Positions 43,556 through 52,477 are shown, numbered from the stretch's first letter. The stretch: DNA of 64,000 nucleotides from Pedobacter jejuensis (GCF_003725795.1 NZ_RBEE01000042.1:372001-436000); one strand, 5' to 3'. The notes: generated by a model from the sequence alone, not told the origin. Numbers and translations are program-made.

Positions 43556-43563
43556 CAAAAGTA
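43556..43563 (-). promoter_or_regulatory. -7 box of the carboxypeptidase-regulatory-like gene
   Basis: TACTTTTG matches TAnnTTTG, 3 bp upstream of ATG 43552; its position supports that start over the upstream TTG. Confidence 0.45.
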
Positions 43564-43618
43564 GATTAGTTTAAATGTTAAAACTTCGTTTTAACAAACT
43601 TTAACATTAACAACTTGA

Positions 43619-43966
43619 TTAGCCAAGTGTTTCAGCATAACTATCTTCTTGAAAAGAAATTAAAACCGCTTTATTGTTTTTTTCGATAATTGGACGCTTA
43701 ATCGCACTAGTATTATTAATCATATATGAAATGGCTTTATCCTGATTATCAATCGCTATTTGTTCATCCTTTGTTAGTTTTTTCCAGGTTAAGCCTTTGC
43801 GGTTTAATACCGCTTCCCACCCAAAAGTGTTGCACCATTCGGTCAATTTTTCTGCAGTTATTCCTTTCTTCTTAAAATCATGAAATTCGAATTCTATATT
43901 GTGCAGCTTTAACCAATCAAGCGCCTTTTTTACTGTATTGCAATTGGGTATTCCGTAAACTATCAT
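43619..43966 (-). CDS. ArsC/Spx/YffB-like thioredoxin-fold protein
   Basis: The 115-residue protein has the ArsC-family start VYGIPNCNTVKKALDWL with one cysteine (Cys9) in the active-site loop rather than CxxC, and KRPIIEKNNKAVLISF near the end with the cis-proline and arginine region. It resembles YffB-type members more than true arsenate reductases; no ars genes are near. A thiol-related reductase role is inferred. Confidence 0.85.
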   Translation of the reverse strand: MIVYGIPNCNTVKKALDWLKLHNIEFEFHDFKKKGITAEKLTEWCNTFGWEAVLNRKGLTWKKLTKDEQIAIDNQDKAISYMINNTSAIKRPIIEKNNKAVLISFQEDSYAETLG

Positions 43967-43976
43967 TTGAGTTCTA

Positions 43977-44066
43977 AGTTATGGGTTCTAAGTTATAAGT
44001 CTAGTTGCAAATCATCAACTTTGATAGCTTTTCTTACTTAAAACTTACAACTTATAACCTACAACT
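43977..44066. repeat. intergenic imperfect inverted repeat upstream of the LytS-like gene
   Basis: Arms 43977-44000 and 44043-44066 pair over 24 bp with four mismatches, most of them compatible with G-U pairing in RNA. Each arm is a tandem of TTCTAAGTTATAAGT-like words. It is the only dyad of this type in the window that is not within a ribosomal operon. Confidence 0.7.
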
Positions 44067-44158
44067 CCATCATTCATCACATTTTTCTTTAATTCCATCA
44101 CATTTATAAAGTTTATTGAAATTAGCGAAGTAAAATTGCACCAACAAATCATCAGAAA

Positions 44159-45664
44159 ATGAATATTAAAGATTTACAAAAGGTAGAATTTTGGGTAGCA
44201 ACAGCTTTGTATGTGTTAGTAATAATCTTATTAATTTCAGGCGCCGATGGCCGGATTAATAACAACAGCTATTATCAATTTAGAGGGGCAGATTTAGAAT
44301 ATTCCTATTTTTCAAATTATCTTGTTCCAGAGTTGTTTCGATTCACGATTTTGTATTTAAGCTTTTTAGCTATAAACTTTTCTATCATTCCTGCCTTAAT
44401 CAACAAGAAAAATGTTGTCGCCAATAGCTTCTTTTTAGTAGGAATTTTCGTTTTCGGCGGATTAATATTTAGCATTTGTAAAACCTATACCGATGCATAC
44501 CTATTAGATGAATATGATGATTTACAACACGCCTACAATAGAATATTTTTTAAAGGATACATATACAGTATGTGGTCTATTGTAATTATCTCATCTTATG
44601 CGCTATTAAAAATTTTTGTAAAACATCTAAGCGAAAACAAGTATAAAGATGCTAGTGAAAACACTTTAGCAAAAGTAGATATGTCTTTCGGTTTAGCGTT
44701 TTGGTTTGTAGGTTTATTGTTGTGGATATCTACAAATTCGGCTTTAGAAATTAGCGTATGCTGGACATTGGTAATCTTCTCATCAATTGGTATTGTAATT
44801 TATTCTATTTATAAACTTTTACCAGAAAACTTTGCAAAAGGCAAACCATTCAAAGTTTACTTTTGGCAGGTTTTTTTCATATCTATTCTTTTAGCAGTTC
44901 CTTTAGGTTTAATATCAACTTTGTTTATTTGGCGGGTTGAAATGTTTTTCATTGTTTTTCTTTTTCATCTCCCAACACAGTTAGTTATTAGCGCACCATT
45001 ATCGTGGTATATTTATAAAAGACGATTGGCTAATCGTACAGAAATTAAAACCCTAAAAACTGAATTAGGCAAATCAGATGCGAGTTTAAGTTTCTTGCAA
45101 TCGCAAATTAATCCTCATTTTTTATTCAATGCATTAAATACACTTTTCGGAACTGCCTTACAAGAAAATGCAGAGCGTACCGGTGAAGGCATACAAAAAC
45201 TTGGCGATATGATGCGTTTCATGCTCCATGAAAACATGCAGGATAAAATATCACTAACACGAGAAGTAGAATACTTAAGCAATTACATAGACTTACAAAA
45301 ACTTAGAACTTCACGCTCTGCCGATATTAAAATTGAAACGCAAATAGATGAGCAATTAAACAATTTGCAAATTACACCTATGCTTTTAATACCCTTTGTA
45401 GAAAATGCATTTAAACACGGCATTAGCTTACAACAGCCATCTCATATTAAAATTACACTGCAAACTAAAGAGCAAACACTTTACTTTGATGTTCATAACA
45501 GCATTCATTTAAAGGCTGATAACGACCCTGAAAAATTAAAAAGTGGTATAGGTTTAGAAAATGTAAAACAACGATTGGCTTTACTTTATTTTGGAAAACA
45601 TGAACTAATTATCCGCGAAAGCGCCAAAGAATTTTTTATTCATTTAACACTTCAATTAGACTAG
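44159..45664 (+). CDS. LytS/YpdA-type sensor histidine kinase
   Basis: The 501-residue membrane protein has seven or eight hydrophobic segments in the first ~290 residues, then a His_kinase domain with QSQINPHFLFNALNTLFG (His320 as phospho-acceptor) and an ATPase domain (FVENAFKHGI N-box and GIGLENVKQRL G-box). It is predicted to phosphorylate the LytTR-type regulator encoded 330 bp downstream. The stimulus is unknown. Confidence 0.92.
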   Translation: MNIKDLQKVEFWVATALYVLVIILLISGADGRINNNSYYQFRGADLEYSYFSNYLVPELFRFTILYLSFLAINFSIIPALINKKNVVANSFFLVGIFVFGGLIFSICKTYTDAYLLDEYDDLQHAYNRIFFKGYIYSMWSIVIISSYALLKIFVKHLSENKYKDASENTLAKVDMSFGLAFWFVGLLLWISTNSALEISVCWTLVIFSSIGIVIYSIYKLLPENFAKGKPFKVYFWQVFFISILLAVPLGLISTLFIWRVEMFFIVFLFHLPTQLVISAPLSWYIYKRRLANRTEIKTLKTELGKSDASLSFLQSQINPHFLFNALNTLFGTALQENAERTGEGIQKLGDMMRFMLHENMQDKISLTREVEYLSNYIDLQKLRTSRSADIKIETQIDEQLNNLQITPMLLIPFVENAFKHGISLQQPSHIKITLQTKEQTLYFDVHNSIHLKADNDPEKLKSGIGLENVKQRLALLYFGKHELIIRESAKEFFIHLTLQLD

Positions 45665-45994
45665 CAATTGCTTTTTTTGAAAATGAACGTTCTATGCTAT
45701 TAACGGTGTGCAGCCCCGCTATCGCCAATAGTCCTCATTCGTGCCTCACTCCGGGCTATTTGGCTTTATCGGGTTTATAAACAAAGGTTTTTGCTGTAAA
45801 TTGCCAAGCGCAAAAAACCTAGTTAAATAGCCCCGACAAACACGAAAATACTTTTGGTCGAATAAACTACAATAAGCAAAACCATTAACCAAAAGATTGT
45901 AGTATAGGCGGGAATACTTTGCCAAGGATTAATGGCTATGTGCTGCAGAAAATAATTTTTAGAAAGAATTTTAAACCAAATCGTACCTTTAAAA
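45665..45994. repeat. structured element between histidine kinase and response regulator
   Basis: Within this 330-bp gap, 45714-45734 and 45753-45773 form an imperfect inverted repeat (CCCGCTATCGCC... with GGGCTATTTGGC...), 45785-45794 pairs with 45810-45820 (AGGTTTTTGC with GCAAAAAACCT), and AAATAGCCCC (45825-45834) can instead pair with the GGGCTATTT arm. It resembles an intergenic repeat and is of higher GC than its surroundings. A minus-strand frame (45823-46026) is hydrophobic but overlaps the regulator start and is not called. Confidence 0.6.
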
Positions 45995-46669
45995 ATGATT
46001 GCAATTGCTATAGATGATGAGCCCATAGCGCTCGAAATTATCAGGTCTCACGCATCAAAAGTGCCATTTATTGAGTTAAGTACTACTTTTACAAATGCAT
46101 TTGAAGCCATAAGTTATTTGCAGCAAAATAAAATCGACCTGATTTTTCTGGATATAAAGATGCCTGATATAAGTGGTATCGATTTTCTTAGAAGCTTGAG
46201 CAAACCGCCAATGGTGATATTTACCACCGCATACACCGAACATGCAGTACAAAGTTTTGAACTTGATGCGGTTGATTATCTATTAAAACCATTTTCGCTA
46301 TCTCGATTTTTAAAGGCTTGTAATAAGGTACACGAATTATACAATTTTCGTAATCAACGGGCAGAAAATAAATCAGAATACATTTTTATAAAAGATGGTT
46401 ACGAGCAGGTAAAAGTAGAATTAAACGAAATTGTATTTGTGGAGGCTTCAGGAAATTATACCCAAATACAGCTAAAAGATAAATTGCTGAGTTCGAGAAT
46501 TACCATAAATGATTTGGCAGAACTCTTACCTAAAACAGATTTTATCCGTTGTCACCGGGCATTCATTGTTGCAAAAAATAAAATAACCAAATTCGATCGC
46601 AGTCAAATATTTATTGGCGAAAGAATAATTCCTATTGGAGCAACTTACAACAACTTGCAATTGCTTTAA
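45995..46669 (+). CDS. LytTR family response regulator
   Basis: The 224-residue protein has a receiver domain (acidic residues Asp7-Asp8, phospho-acceptor Asp53 in IFLDIKMPD) and a C-terminal LytTR DNA-binding domain (~125-220, EYIFIKDGYEQVKVELNEIV and the FIRCHRAFIVAKNKI segment). It is the probable partner of the upstream LytS-type kinase. A TACCTTTA box lies 4 bp before the start. Confidence 0.92.
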   Translation: MIAIAIDDEPIALEIIRSHASKVPFIELSTTFTNAFEAISYLQQNKIDLIFLDIKMPDISGIDFLRSLSKPPMVIFTTAYTEHAVQSFELDAVDYLLKPFSLSRFLKACNKVHELYNFRNQRAENKSEYIFIKDGYEQVKVELNEIVFVEASGNYTQIQLKDKLLSSRITINDLAELLPKTDFIRCHRAFIVAKNKITKFDRSQIFIGERIIPIGATYNNLQLL

Positions 46670-46719
46670 CAAATTACAACATTTAAACATTACTACTTTT
46701 ATCATTCGCTGCATAGCAC

Positions 46720-46727
46720 TATCTTTG
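46720..46727 (+). promoter_or_regulatory. -7 box of ribH
   Basis: TATCTTTG matches TAnnTTTG, 4 bp before the start codon, with TTTT 19 bp upstream as an imperfect -33. Confidence 0.5.
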
Positions 46728-46731
46728 CCGC

Positions 46732-47223
46732 ATGTCAAGTCAATTAAAAAACCTTTCCGATTTTTCTCATACAACCGTTCCTAATGGTGCAAACTATAAA
46801 TTTGGGATTATTGTTGCGGAGTGGAACGCAGAAATTACAGGTGCATTGTATAATGGTGCTTTAAAAACGCTGCTAGATAATGGAGTAAAGGAAGAAAATA
46901 TCATTTCTTTAGCTGTACCTGGCAGTTTCGAATTAACCGGTGGGGCTGAAATTTTATTGAGCAAAAAAAGTGATTTAGATGTTGTGATTTGCTTAGGCTG
47001 TGTAATTCAGGGTGATACGAAACATTTCGATTTTATCTGCGATGCTGTGGCTCAAGGCGTTACAAATGTTGGTATTAAATATAGCAAACCAGTTATTTTT
47101 GGTGTGTTAACTACAAATAATTTAGAACAGGCGCAAGATCGGGCAGGTGGTAAACATGGCAATAAAGGCGATGAAGCCGCAATTACAGCCATAAAAATGG
47201 CCGATTTTTCTGCAAATATTTAA
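46732..47223 (+). CDS. ribH: 6,7-dimethyl-8-ribityllumazine synthase
   Basis: The 163-residue enzyme makes the lumazine precursor of riboflavin from the ribitylamino-uracil and dihydroxybutanone phosphate. AEWNAEITGALYNGAL, VPGSFELTGGAEIL and GDTKHFDFIC (catalytic His98) are all present. It is expected to form icosahedral or pentameric assemblies like its family. Not linked to other rib genes here; no FMN riboswitch was seen. Confidence 0.95.
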   Translation: MSSQLKNLSDFSHTTVPNGANYKFGIIVAEWNAEITGALYNGALKTLLDNGVKEENIISLAVPGSFELTGGAEILLSKKSDLDVVICLGCVIQGDTKHFDFICDAVAQGVTNVGIKYSKPVIFGVLTTNNLEQAQDRAGGKHGNKGDEAAITAIKMADFSANI

Positions 47224-47275
47224 TATTGCCGTTTAATAATTATTTGTACATTAGAACTTTAAAATCACTATCTGA

Positions 47276-47398
47276 ATGAAAAAAGTTGCAATCCTTTTAT
47301 TGTCGGTATTTTGTACCATTACTATTTTAGAGTCTTGCTCTTCAAAACTTTGTCCGGCATATAGTTCATATCCTGAAGGCAAAAGAAGAAGAAATTAA
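47276..47398 (+). CDS. small lipoprotein of 40 residues
   Basis: The frame reads MKKVAILLLSVFCTITILES then Cys21 and a short, basic mature part with a second cysteine. A lipoprotein signal (ILESC) is clear. It lies 52 bp after ribH. Very short lipoproteins with a mature part of this kind are common in Bacteroidota; function is unknown. Confidence 0.65.
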   Translation: MKKVAILLLSVFCTITILESCSSKLCPAYSSYPEGKRRRN

Positions 47399-47485
47399 TT
47401 TACAAACTCGTATTTCATTTTTAAGTCATTTGCAGAACTTTCTGTTGTGCAAAACGTTTACCTATCAAAATCATTAATATAAATT

Positions 47486-47818
47486 ATGACCTGGGTTAAT
47501 TTAACTTCTATAGATCAGCTTGACGATATTAAGGGCGCAAGTGGTTTCAGCCTTATTTTTAAACACAGTACACGCTGTTCTATCAGTATGATGGCCAGAA
47601 AAAATTTTGAAATGGATTGGGATGTAATTCCTGAAGATACAAAATTGTACTTTTTAGACTTGATTGCTTATCGCGAAATTTCTAATAAAATTGCAGAAGT
47701 TTTTCAGGTTGCACACCAATCTCCACAAATATTATTAATTAAAGATGGCGACTGTGTATTGGAATCGTCACACAGTGATATCTCTGCAGATGAAGTTGCA
47801 GAAGTGATAGCTGCCTAG
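47486..47818 (+). CDS. ytxJ: YtxJ-like bacilliredoxin
   Basis: The 110-residue thioredoxin-fold protein has FKHSTRCSISMMARKNFE with a single active-site cysteine and the cis-Pro region QSPQILLIKDG. YtxJ proteins are monothiol bacilliredoxins that remove bacillithiol from proteins, which suggests that this organism makes bacillithiol. Stand-alone gene. Confidence 0.85.
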   Translation: MTWVNLTSIDQLDDIKGASGFSLIFKHSTRCSISMMARKNFEMDWDVIPEDTKLYFLDLIAYREISNKIAEVFQVAHQSPQILLIKDGDCVLESSHSDISADEVAEVIAA

Positions 47819-47912
47819 TTAATAAAGCCAAAATCAATATTATTCTTAATATACTTTAGCCACAGATTACCAGATTAAAAACTAAAAATCTGTTAATCTG
47901 TGGCTATCAAAT

Positions 47913-47987
47913 TTAAATGGTTTCTATTTTTAATATTTGTGACGTTCTGCTTCGGATTGATTTACAAAGTTCTGTATCAGCAGCTAA
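47913..47987 (-). pseudogene. duplicated remnant of the mqo 3' end
   Basis: Reading the minus strand in the mqo frame gives LAADTELCKSIRSRTSQILK and then IETI and stop, against LADDTQLCKSTRRRTSQILK in the intact gene. It has no start codon and is not expected to be expressed as a protein. Confidence 0.8.
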
Positions 47988-48008
47988 ATATTATTTTTAA
48001 TATACTCT

Positions 48009-48056
48009 AGCCATAGATTACCAGATTAAAAACTAAAAATCTGTTAATCTGTGGCT
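48009..48056 (-). terminator. probable transcript-end hairpin of mqo
   Basis: A 19-bp inverted repeat with two mismatches just after the mqo stop codon, without a long T run. A second copy 151 bp downstream (47858-47905) could act as a back-up. Confidence 0.5.
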
Positions 48057-48063
48057 ATCAAAA

Positions 48064-49572
48064 TTAAATCGTTTCTATTTTTAATATTTGTGACGTTCTC
48101 CTTCGGGTTGATTTACAAAGTTGTGTATCATCAGCTAAAGCTTTCCCATAAGTAGGAATCATATCTTTAACCTTTGCTTGCCATTCTGGAGTTGCCAAAT
48201 CTTCTGCGAAACAACGATTCAACAAATCAAGCATAATCGAAACCGCGGTCGAAGCTCCTGGTGAAGCACCAAGCAAAGCAGCTATTGAACCATCTGCAGC
48301 GCTTACTACTTCTGTACCAAATTCCAAAACGCCACCTTCTTTTTCATCTTTCTTTATTACCTGTACCCGTTGACCGGCATACTCTAGTTCCCAGTCTTTT
48401 AATTCGGCAGTAGGTAAATACTCTTTTAAAGCTTCTAACCTATCTTCTGGCGACTGCCTTACTTGGTCTATCAAATATTTTGTTAAATCCAGGTTATGTA
48501 ATCCGGCAGAAAGCATCGGGCGGATGTTATTAAACTTTATTGATTTTGGTAAATCTAGAAAAGAACCATTTTTTAAAAATTTGGTAGAAAAACCAGCGTA
48601 TGGACCAAACAACAATGCTTGTTTGCCATTTATCATCCTGGTATCTAAATGTGGTACAGACATTGGTGGTGCTCCAACCGCAGCCTTACCATATACTTTT
48701 GCATGGTGTTTGGCAATAATTTCTTCGTTGGTACATTTTAACCACTGGCCGCTAACGGGAAAACCACCAAATCCTTTGCCTTCAGGAATATCAGATTTTT
48801 CTAAAAGAGGTAACGAACCGCCACCAGCTCCTATAAAAACAAATTTTGCTACTCTTTTACGTTTATCACCAGCTGCTAAATCCTTTACGCTAATGCTCCA
48901 ATTGCCATCCTTATTTTTTTTCAAATCCCGAATTTCGTGATTAAAATATAGGCTTACGTGTTCTTGGTTTTTAAGGTGATTAAACATATCACGGGTAAGT
49001 GACCCAAAGTTTACATCAGTACCCAGATCCATTTTTGTTGCAGCAACCTTTTCATTCTTTTTTCGGCCATCCATAATTAATGGTGCCCAATCTTTTACCA
49101 CATCAATATCTTCAGTGTACTGCATATCGCTAAATAGATTACATTTCTGCAATGCATCATAGCGTTTTTTTAGGTAATCGACATTCTTCCTTCCCCATAC
49201 AAAACTCATGTGAGGGATTTTACGAATAAAGTTTTCGGGGTTAGAAACCAACCCCTTTTCTACAAGATAAGACCAAAACTGTTTCGAAACTTCAAAATGT
49301 TCTGCAATTTGAACCGCTTTAACAGTTTCTACAGTTCCATCCTTTTTTTCTGGAGTGTAATTTAATTCGCAAAAAGCTGAGTGACCAGTACCTGCATTAT
49401 TCCATGCATCAGAACTTTCTGCAGCTGCGATGTCAAGGCGTTCGTAAATTTCTATGCTTAAGCTGGGTTCTAATTCTTTTAATAAAACACCAAGGGTTGC
49501 ACTCATGATGCCGGCCCCGATTAAAATTACATCTACGTCAGTTTTACCAACTGTCTTTATCTTTTTAGTCAT
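48064..49572 (-). CDS. mqo: malate:quinone oxidoreductase
   Basis: The 502-residue FAD enzyme oxidises malate to oxaloacetate and passes electrons to menaquinone at the membrane. It has the FAD motif DVILIGAGIMSATLG, and family blocks SDAWNNAGTGHSAFCELNYTP, GTDVNFGSLTRDM and LLGASPGASTAVSIMLDLL. Length is normal. A single-gene unit with a TAAATTTG box upstream; its 3' end was duplicated in tandem. Confidence 0.95.
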   Translation of the reverse strand: MTKKIKTVGKTDVDVILIGAGIMSATLGVLLKELEPSLSIEIYERLDIAAAESSDAWNNAGTGHSAFCELNYTPEKKDGTVETVKAVQIAEHFEVSKQFWSYLVEKGLVSNPENFIRKIPHMSFVWGRKNVDYLKKRYDALQKCNLFSDMQYTEDIDVVKDWAPLIMDGRKKNEKVAATKMDLGTDVNFGSLTRDMFNHLKNQEHVSLYFNHEIRDLKKNKDGNWSISVKDLAAGDKRKRVAKFVFIGAGGGSLPLLEKSDIPEGKGFGGFPVSGQWLKCTNEEIIAKHHAKVYGKAAVGAPPMSVPHLDTRMINGKQALLFGPYAGFSTKFLKNGSFLDLPKSIKFNNIRPMLSAGLHNLDLTKYLIDQVRQSPEDRLEALKEYLPTAELKDWELEYAGQRVQVIKKDEKEGGVLEFGTEVVSAADGSIAALLGASPGASTAVSIMLDLLNRCFAEDLATPEWQAKVKDMIPTYGKALADDTQLCKSTRRRTSQILKIETI

Positions 49573-49590
49573 CTTATTTTAAAGAAAGCG

Positions 49591-49598
49591 CAAATTTA
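49591..49598 (-). promoter_or_regulatory. -7 box of mqo
   Basis: TAAATTTG matches TAnnTTTG, 18 bp upstream of the start; only an imperfect TTCG lies near -33. Confidence 0.4.
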
Positions 49599-50051
49599 AA
49601 ATCATTTTAAACATGTCGCGAATTTTAAATAAAAAAAACCTAAAAAATTGCTAAAAAATTAGAAATAAAATAATTTAAAAGCCTATACAACAGCAAAAAT
49701 TGAGCATAAAATATTGTTTTTATACAAAAAACACTTACTTCAACTAAATAACTACACCAAAAACAAAACTTAAATTGCTCAAACTTTTAAAACAACAAAT
49801 TCTAGCTTTTAAAAACCAATCAACCATGAATGTTATCTAAATTTAAATTTACCGATGGCGACGATGAGAAAACATCATCACGGAGTTAAATATAACCTAT
49901 AAATTATTTTTGCGATATAATGTCTGCAATGTGGAATAAATTTTTGATTAACTGTTTAAAATTCGAATTTAAAAGCTTTACTTAGTAATAGAAATCTAAA
50001 AAATCCCCATTTTAAGTTCATCCCCAAAATTATTATTCATTTTAATTGGTG
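49599..50051. other. AT-rich gap between mqo and the lipoprotein gene
   Basis: About 450 bp without a recognisable gene. A TATTTTTG box at 49905-49912 may serve the downstream lipoprotein gene, and a 21-codon open frame starts at 49920, but neither is strong. No repeat or RNA gene is seen. Confidence 0.4.
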
Positions 50052-51350
50052 ATGAGAAATTCCATTATTTTTTTATGCTGTTTTTTCCTTGCAGGCTGTT
50101 CGGGCGAAAAGACTGACAAAGCTCTTTTAGAACTTGATAAACAAAGGCTTGACGAAAATATAAACTACGACAAGATAGTTTTTTACAAGTTTGCGAAAAT
50201 TGCAGTGCGTTCTGCGGCCATTCAGGATACAACTTTGCCTGAATATCAAAAATTTGCTAAACAATCACGAAGCATTGTTAGCACCATGAACAAAATAGAT
50301 ACCAACAGCAAAGAAAGCATTTCTGTAATGGAAGCGCTGAGATTATACAAAGAATATCGCTCAGTTAAAAGCTTTGTAAAAATGACAGATGAAGATATTT
50401 TACCATTGCTTGTTGATGGATTTACGACAATCTTTAGCGGACAAAAAAATAATAAAAGCGTCAAAAGTAAAAAGGAGAAAATATATTTTCAAAATATTGA
50501 GCATGCAGTATTAAGTATGGCAGTTCTAACAACAAGAGATTTAGGTCAGCCTTTTGCTTTATACGAATGTTCCAAAACTCAGCCCGAACTTTTAGATGAC
50601 AGTGAAATTAAAACCTTGCTTGAATTTGTGCGTGGTTTTCTATTTTTCGGCAATAATCTTTTTTACTTATCAGAAGATGGCTTATCAAGAAATATAAAAT
50701 GGCTTGATAAAAATGAAGCTATTCCCCTACCTTATACAAAAGCTTTTTTTGATTGGAGAAATTTAAGCGATGAACAAACGCATACCGCTTTTCATGGTAT
50801 GAATTACCTTTTTAGAGGTTTAGACAGAATGCGCATGGAGCGAAAAGTTGATGAAGAAAGATCATTAGAGGATTTTGATTCTTTTGTAAAAGACATGAAC
50901 AAACTTGGCCTTCAAAGTGAATTGGTTTGGATAATTGATGCTTATTTGAATCTAAAAAGAGAAAATCCTGAAAAGGCAATTCCAGCTTTGGAAAAGCTCA
51001 AGGCAAGTCCGTTATTTTCTAATAGTGAGCGAGAAGCCATACAAAAAACAATTGATTACGTGAAAGATAGAGAACCCGATGCCGCTCTGAAAAACGTATA
51101 CGATAAAGCTTTTATAGCAAAACTTGCTTCAAAATATATGATTTCAGTTTTAGCAAAAATTGATTGGGAAAAAGTGATGCAAGAGCATAATGTTCCGCAC
51201 ACAAAAGAAATTTTTAATGGTATCAATAAATTTAAAGCGCTTTCTAATTCGGTTAGCCAATATACTCAAGCGCCAACAATTGATAATGGCAAAAAGGAAA
51301 TCACAAAGAAGGGAAGTGAATTGTTAGATCAAGCGAAAAGTTTGTGGTAG
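50052..51350 (+). CDS. uncharacterised lipoprotein
   Basis: ATG 50052 gives a 432-residue lipoprotein (FFLAGC lipobox, Cys16); a TTG two codons upstream is an unlikely start. The mature protein is helical and charged, with possible TPR-like regions (ELVWIIDAYLNLKRENPEKAIPALEKLKASPLF). I recognise no family. It stands alone between mqo and lipA. Confidence 0.7.
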   Translation: MRNSIIFLCCFFLAGCSGEKTDKALLELDKQRLDENINYDKIVFYKFAKIAVRSAAIQDTTLPEYQKFAKQSRSIVSTMNKIDTNSKESISVMEALRLYKEYRSVKSFVKMTDEDILPLLVDGFTTIFSGQKNNKSVKSKKEKIYFQNIEHAVLSMAVLTTRDLGQPFALYECSKTQPELLDDSEIKTLLEFVRGFLFFGNNLFYLSEDGLSRNIKWLDKNEAIPLPYTKAFFDWRNLSDEQTHTAFHGMNYLFRGLDRMRMERKVDEERSLEDFDSFVKDMNKLGLQSELVWIIDAYLNLKRENPEKAIPALEKLKASPLFSNSEREAIQKTIDYVKDREPDAALKNVYDKAFIAKLASKYMISVLAKIDWEKVMQEHNVPHTKEIFNGINKFKALSNSVSQYTQAPTIDNGKKEITKKGSELLDQAKSLW

Positions 51351-51378
51351 TAAAACTGCAATTTTATAATCTGCCTGT

Positions 51379-51425
51379 GCCACTTAAACCGTATTGAAGT
51401 GGCATCCCCCGATTTTTCATCGGGG
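51379..51425. terminator. two adjacent hairpins after the lipoprotein gene
   Basis: GCCACTT...AAGTGGC (51379-51403) is followed at once by CCCCGAT-TTTTC-ATCGGGG (51407-51425). The pair lies 28 bp after the stop codon. No T run follows, so termination is only likely, not certain; it may also be a repeat element. Confidence 0.45.
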
Positions 51426-51572
51426 ATATAACGGAAAGACGGACCGAACTGTTAATATTTGCAGTCAGTATCTTTCCAAATAATTTCGGTTTTTGTTTAA
51501 TCATCATACATAGGATTATTTTATTACAACCTCCAAACATTTCTGCGCTACAACATTTCAATCCTAATCCTT

Positions 51573-51580
51573 AACTTTGC
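51573..51580 (+). promoter_or_regulatory. -7 box of lipA
   Basis: TAACTTTG matches TAnnTTTG, 3 bp before the start codon; no clear -33. Confidence 0.45.
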
Positions 51581-51583
51581 TTT

Positions 51584-52477
51584 ATGATTGATTTACCTGT
51601 AGTACCTGCTGTAACTGAAATTAAACGTAAACCAGATTGGTTGCGTGTTAAATTGCCTGTTGGAAAAGAATATGCACAGGTACGCAGTTTGGTAGATACC
51701 CACAAGCTACATACCATTTGCGAAAGTGGTAACTGTCCGAACATGGGTGAATGTTGGGGAGCAGGTACCGCCACCTTTATGATTTTGGGAAATATTTGTA
51801 CCAGAAGCTGCTCATTTTGCGCTGTTGCAACCGGCAGACCATTAGCTGTGGATTTTGACGAACCCAATCGCGTAGCAAATTCGGTAAAATTAATGGGTGT
51901 TAAACATTGCGTAATCACTTCTGTTGATAGAGATGATATAAAAGATGGTGGTTCAATCATTTGGGCTGAAACTTTAAAAGCCATTCGTAAAGAAAGCCCG
52001 ATAACCACGTTAGAAACATTAATACCTGACTTTAGAGGCATTTGGGATAATTTATACCGTGTTTTAGATGAAAGACCCGAAGTGGTTTCGCACAATATGG
52101 AAACCGTTAAGCGTTTAACCAGACAAGTACGTATACAGGCAAAATACGATAGGAGTTTAGAAGCTTTGAAAAGAATATCAGAATTTGGTTTACGTACAAA
52201 AACCGGCATTATGCTTGGTTTAGGCGAAACTGAGGAAGATATTTTTGAAGCAATGGATGATTTAGTGGCAAATGGCGTTCATATCCTCACTTTAGGTCAA
52301 TATTTACAACCAACAAAAAATCATCATCCTGTGGTAGATTGGATTCATCCGGATAAGTTTGCCATGTACAAAGAGGTAGGAATGGCTAAGGGTTTGAAAT
52401 ATGTAGAAAGCGGACCATTAGTTCGTTCATCTTACCATGCAGAGAAACACCTTTTCCCAATCGAAGGAGTTTATTAA
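51584..52477 (+). CDS. lipA: lipoyl synthase
   Basis: The 297-residue radical SAM enzyme inserts two sulfurs into octanoyl groups on lipoyl-dependent enzymes. Both iron-sulfur sites are visible: the auxiliary cluster CESGNCPNMGECW and the radical SAM CTRSCSFCAV (CxxxCxxC), plus the C-terminal GPLVRSSYHAEKH with the conserved serine ligand. Length is normal. lipB is not adjacent. Confidence 0.96.
   Translation: MIDLPVVPAVTEIKRKPDWLRVKLPVGKEYAQVRSLVDTHKLHTICESGNCPNMGECWGAGTATFMILGNICTRSCSFCAVATGRPLAVDFDEPNRVANSVKLMGVKHCVITSVDRDDIKDGGSIIWAETLKAIRKESPITTLETLIPDFRGIWDNLYRVLDERPEVVSHNMETVKRLTRQVRIQAKYDRSLEALKRISEFGLRTKTGIMLGLGETEEDIFEAMDDLVANGVHILTLGQYLQPTKNHHPVVDWIHPDKFAMYKEVGMAKGLKYVESGPLVRSSYHAEKHLFPIEGVY

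Larger units (their letters stand above)
47843..48139. repeat. tandem duplication (period 151 bp) that includes the 3' end of mqo
   Basis: Bases 47843-47988 and 47994-48139 are about 90 % alike. Each copy holds an inverted repeat AGCCACAGATTACCAGATT...AATCTGTTAATCTGTGGCT (47858-47905 and 48009-48056) and the last ~24 codons of mqo. The copy farther from the gene still reads AADTELCKSIRSRTSQILK and stops at the matching position. Confidence 0.88.

Noticed and set aside
43619..43966. True arsenate reductase
   Set aside because: No other ars genes are near and the protein fits the YffB/Spx-like branch better.
45823..46026. Hydrophobic 67-codon minus-strand frame between the kinase and regulator genes
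   Set aside because: It overlaps the start of the LytTR regulator in antisense and its hydrophobic look follows from AT-rich sequence; no signal of a real start.
46669..46731. FMN riboswitch before ribH
   Set aside because: The gap is only 62 bp and lacks the conserved riboswitch helices.
48524..48940. Plus-strand open frame opposite mqo
   Set aside because: Antisense to a well-supported enzyme gene, no start signal and no family match.
51571..52209. Minus-strand open frame of 212 codons opposite lipA
   Set aside because: It lies fully antisense to lipA, whose iron-sulfur motifs are intact, and has no domain of its own.
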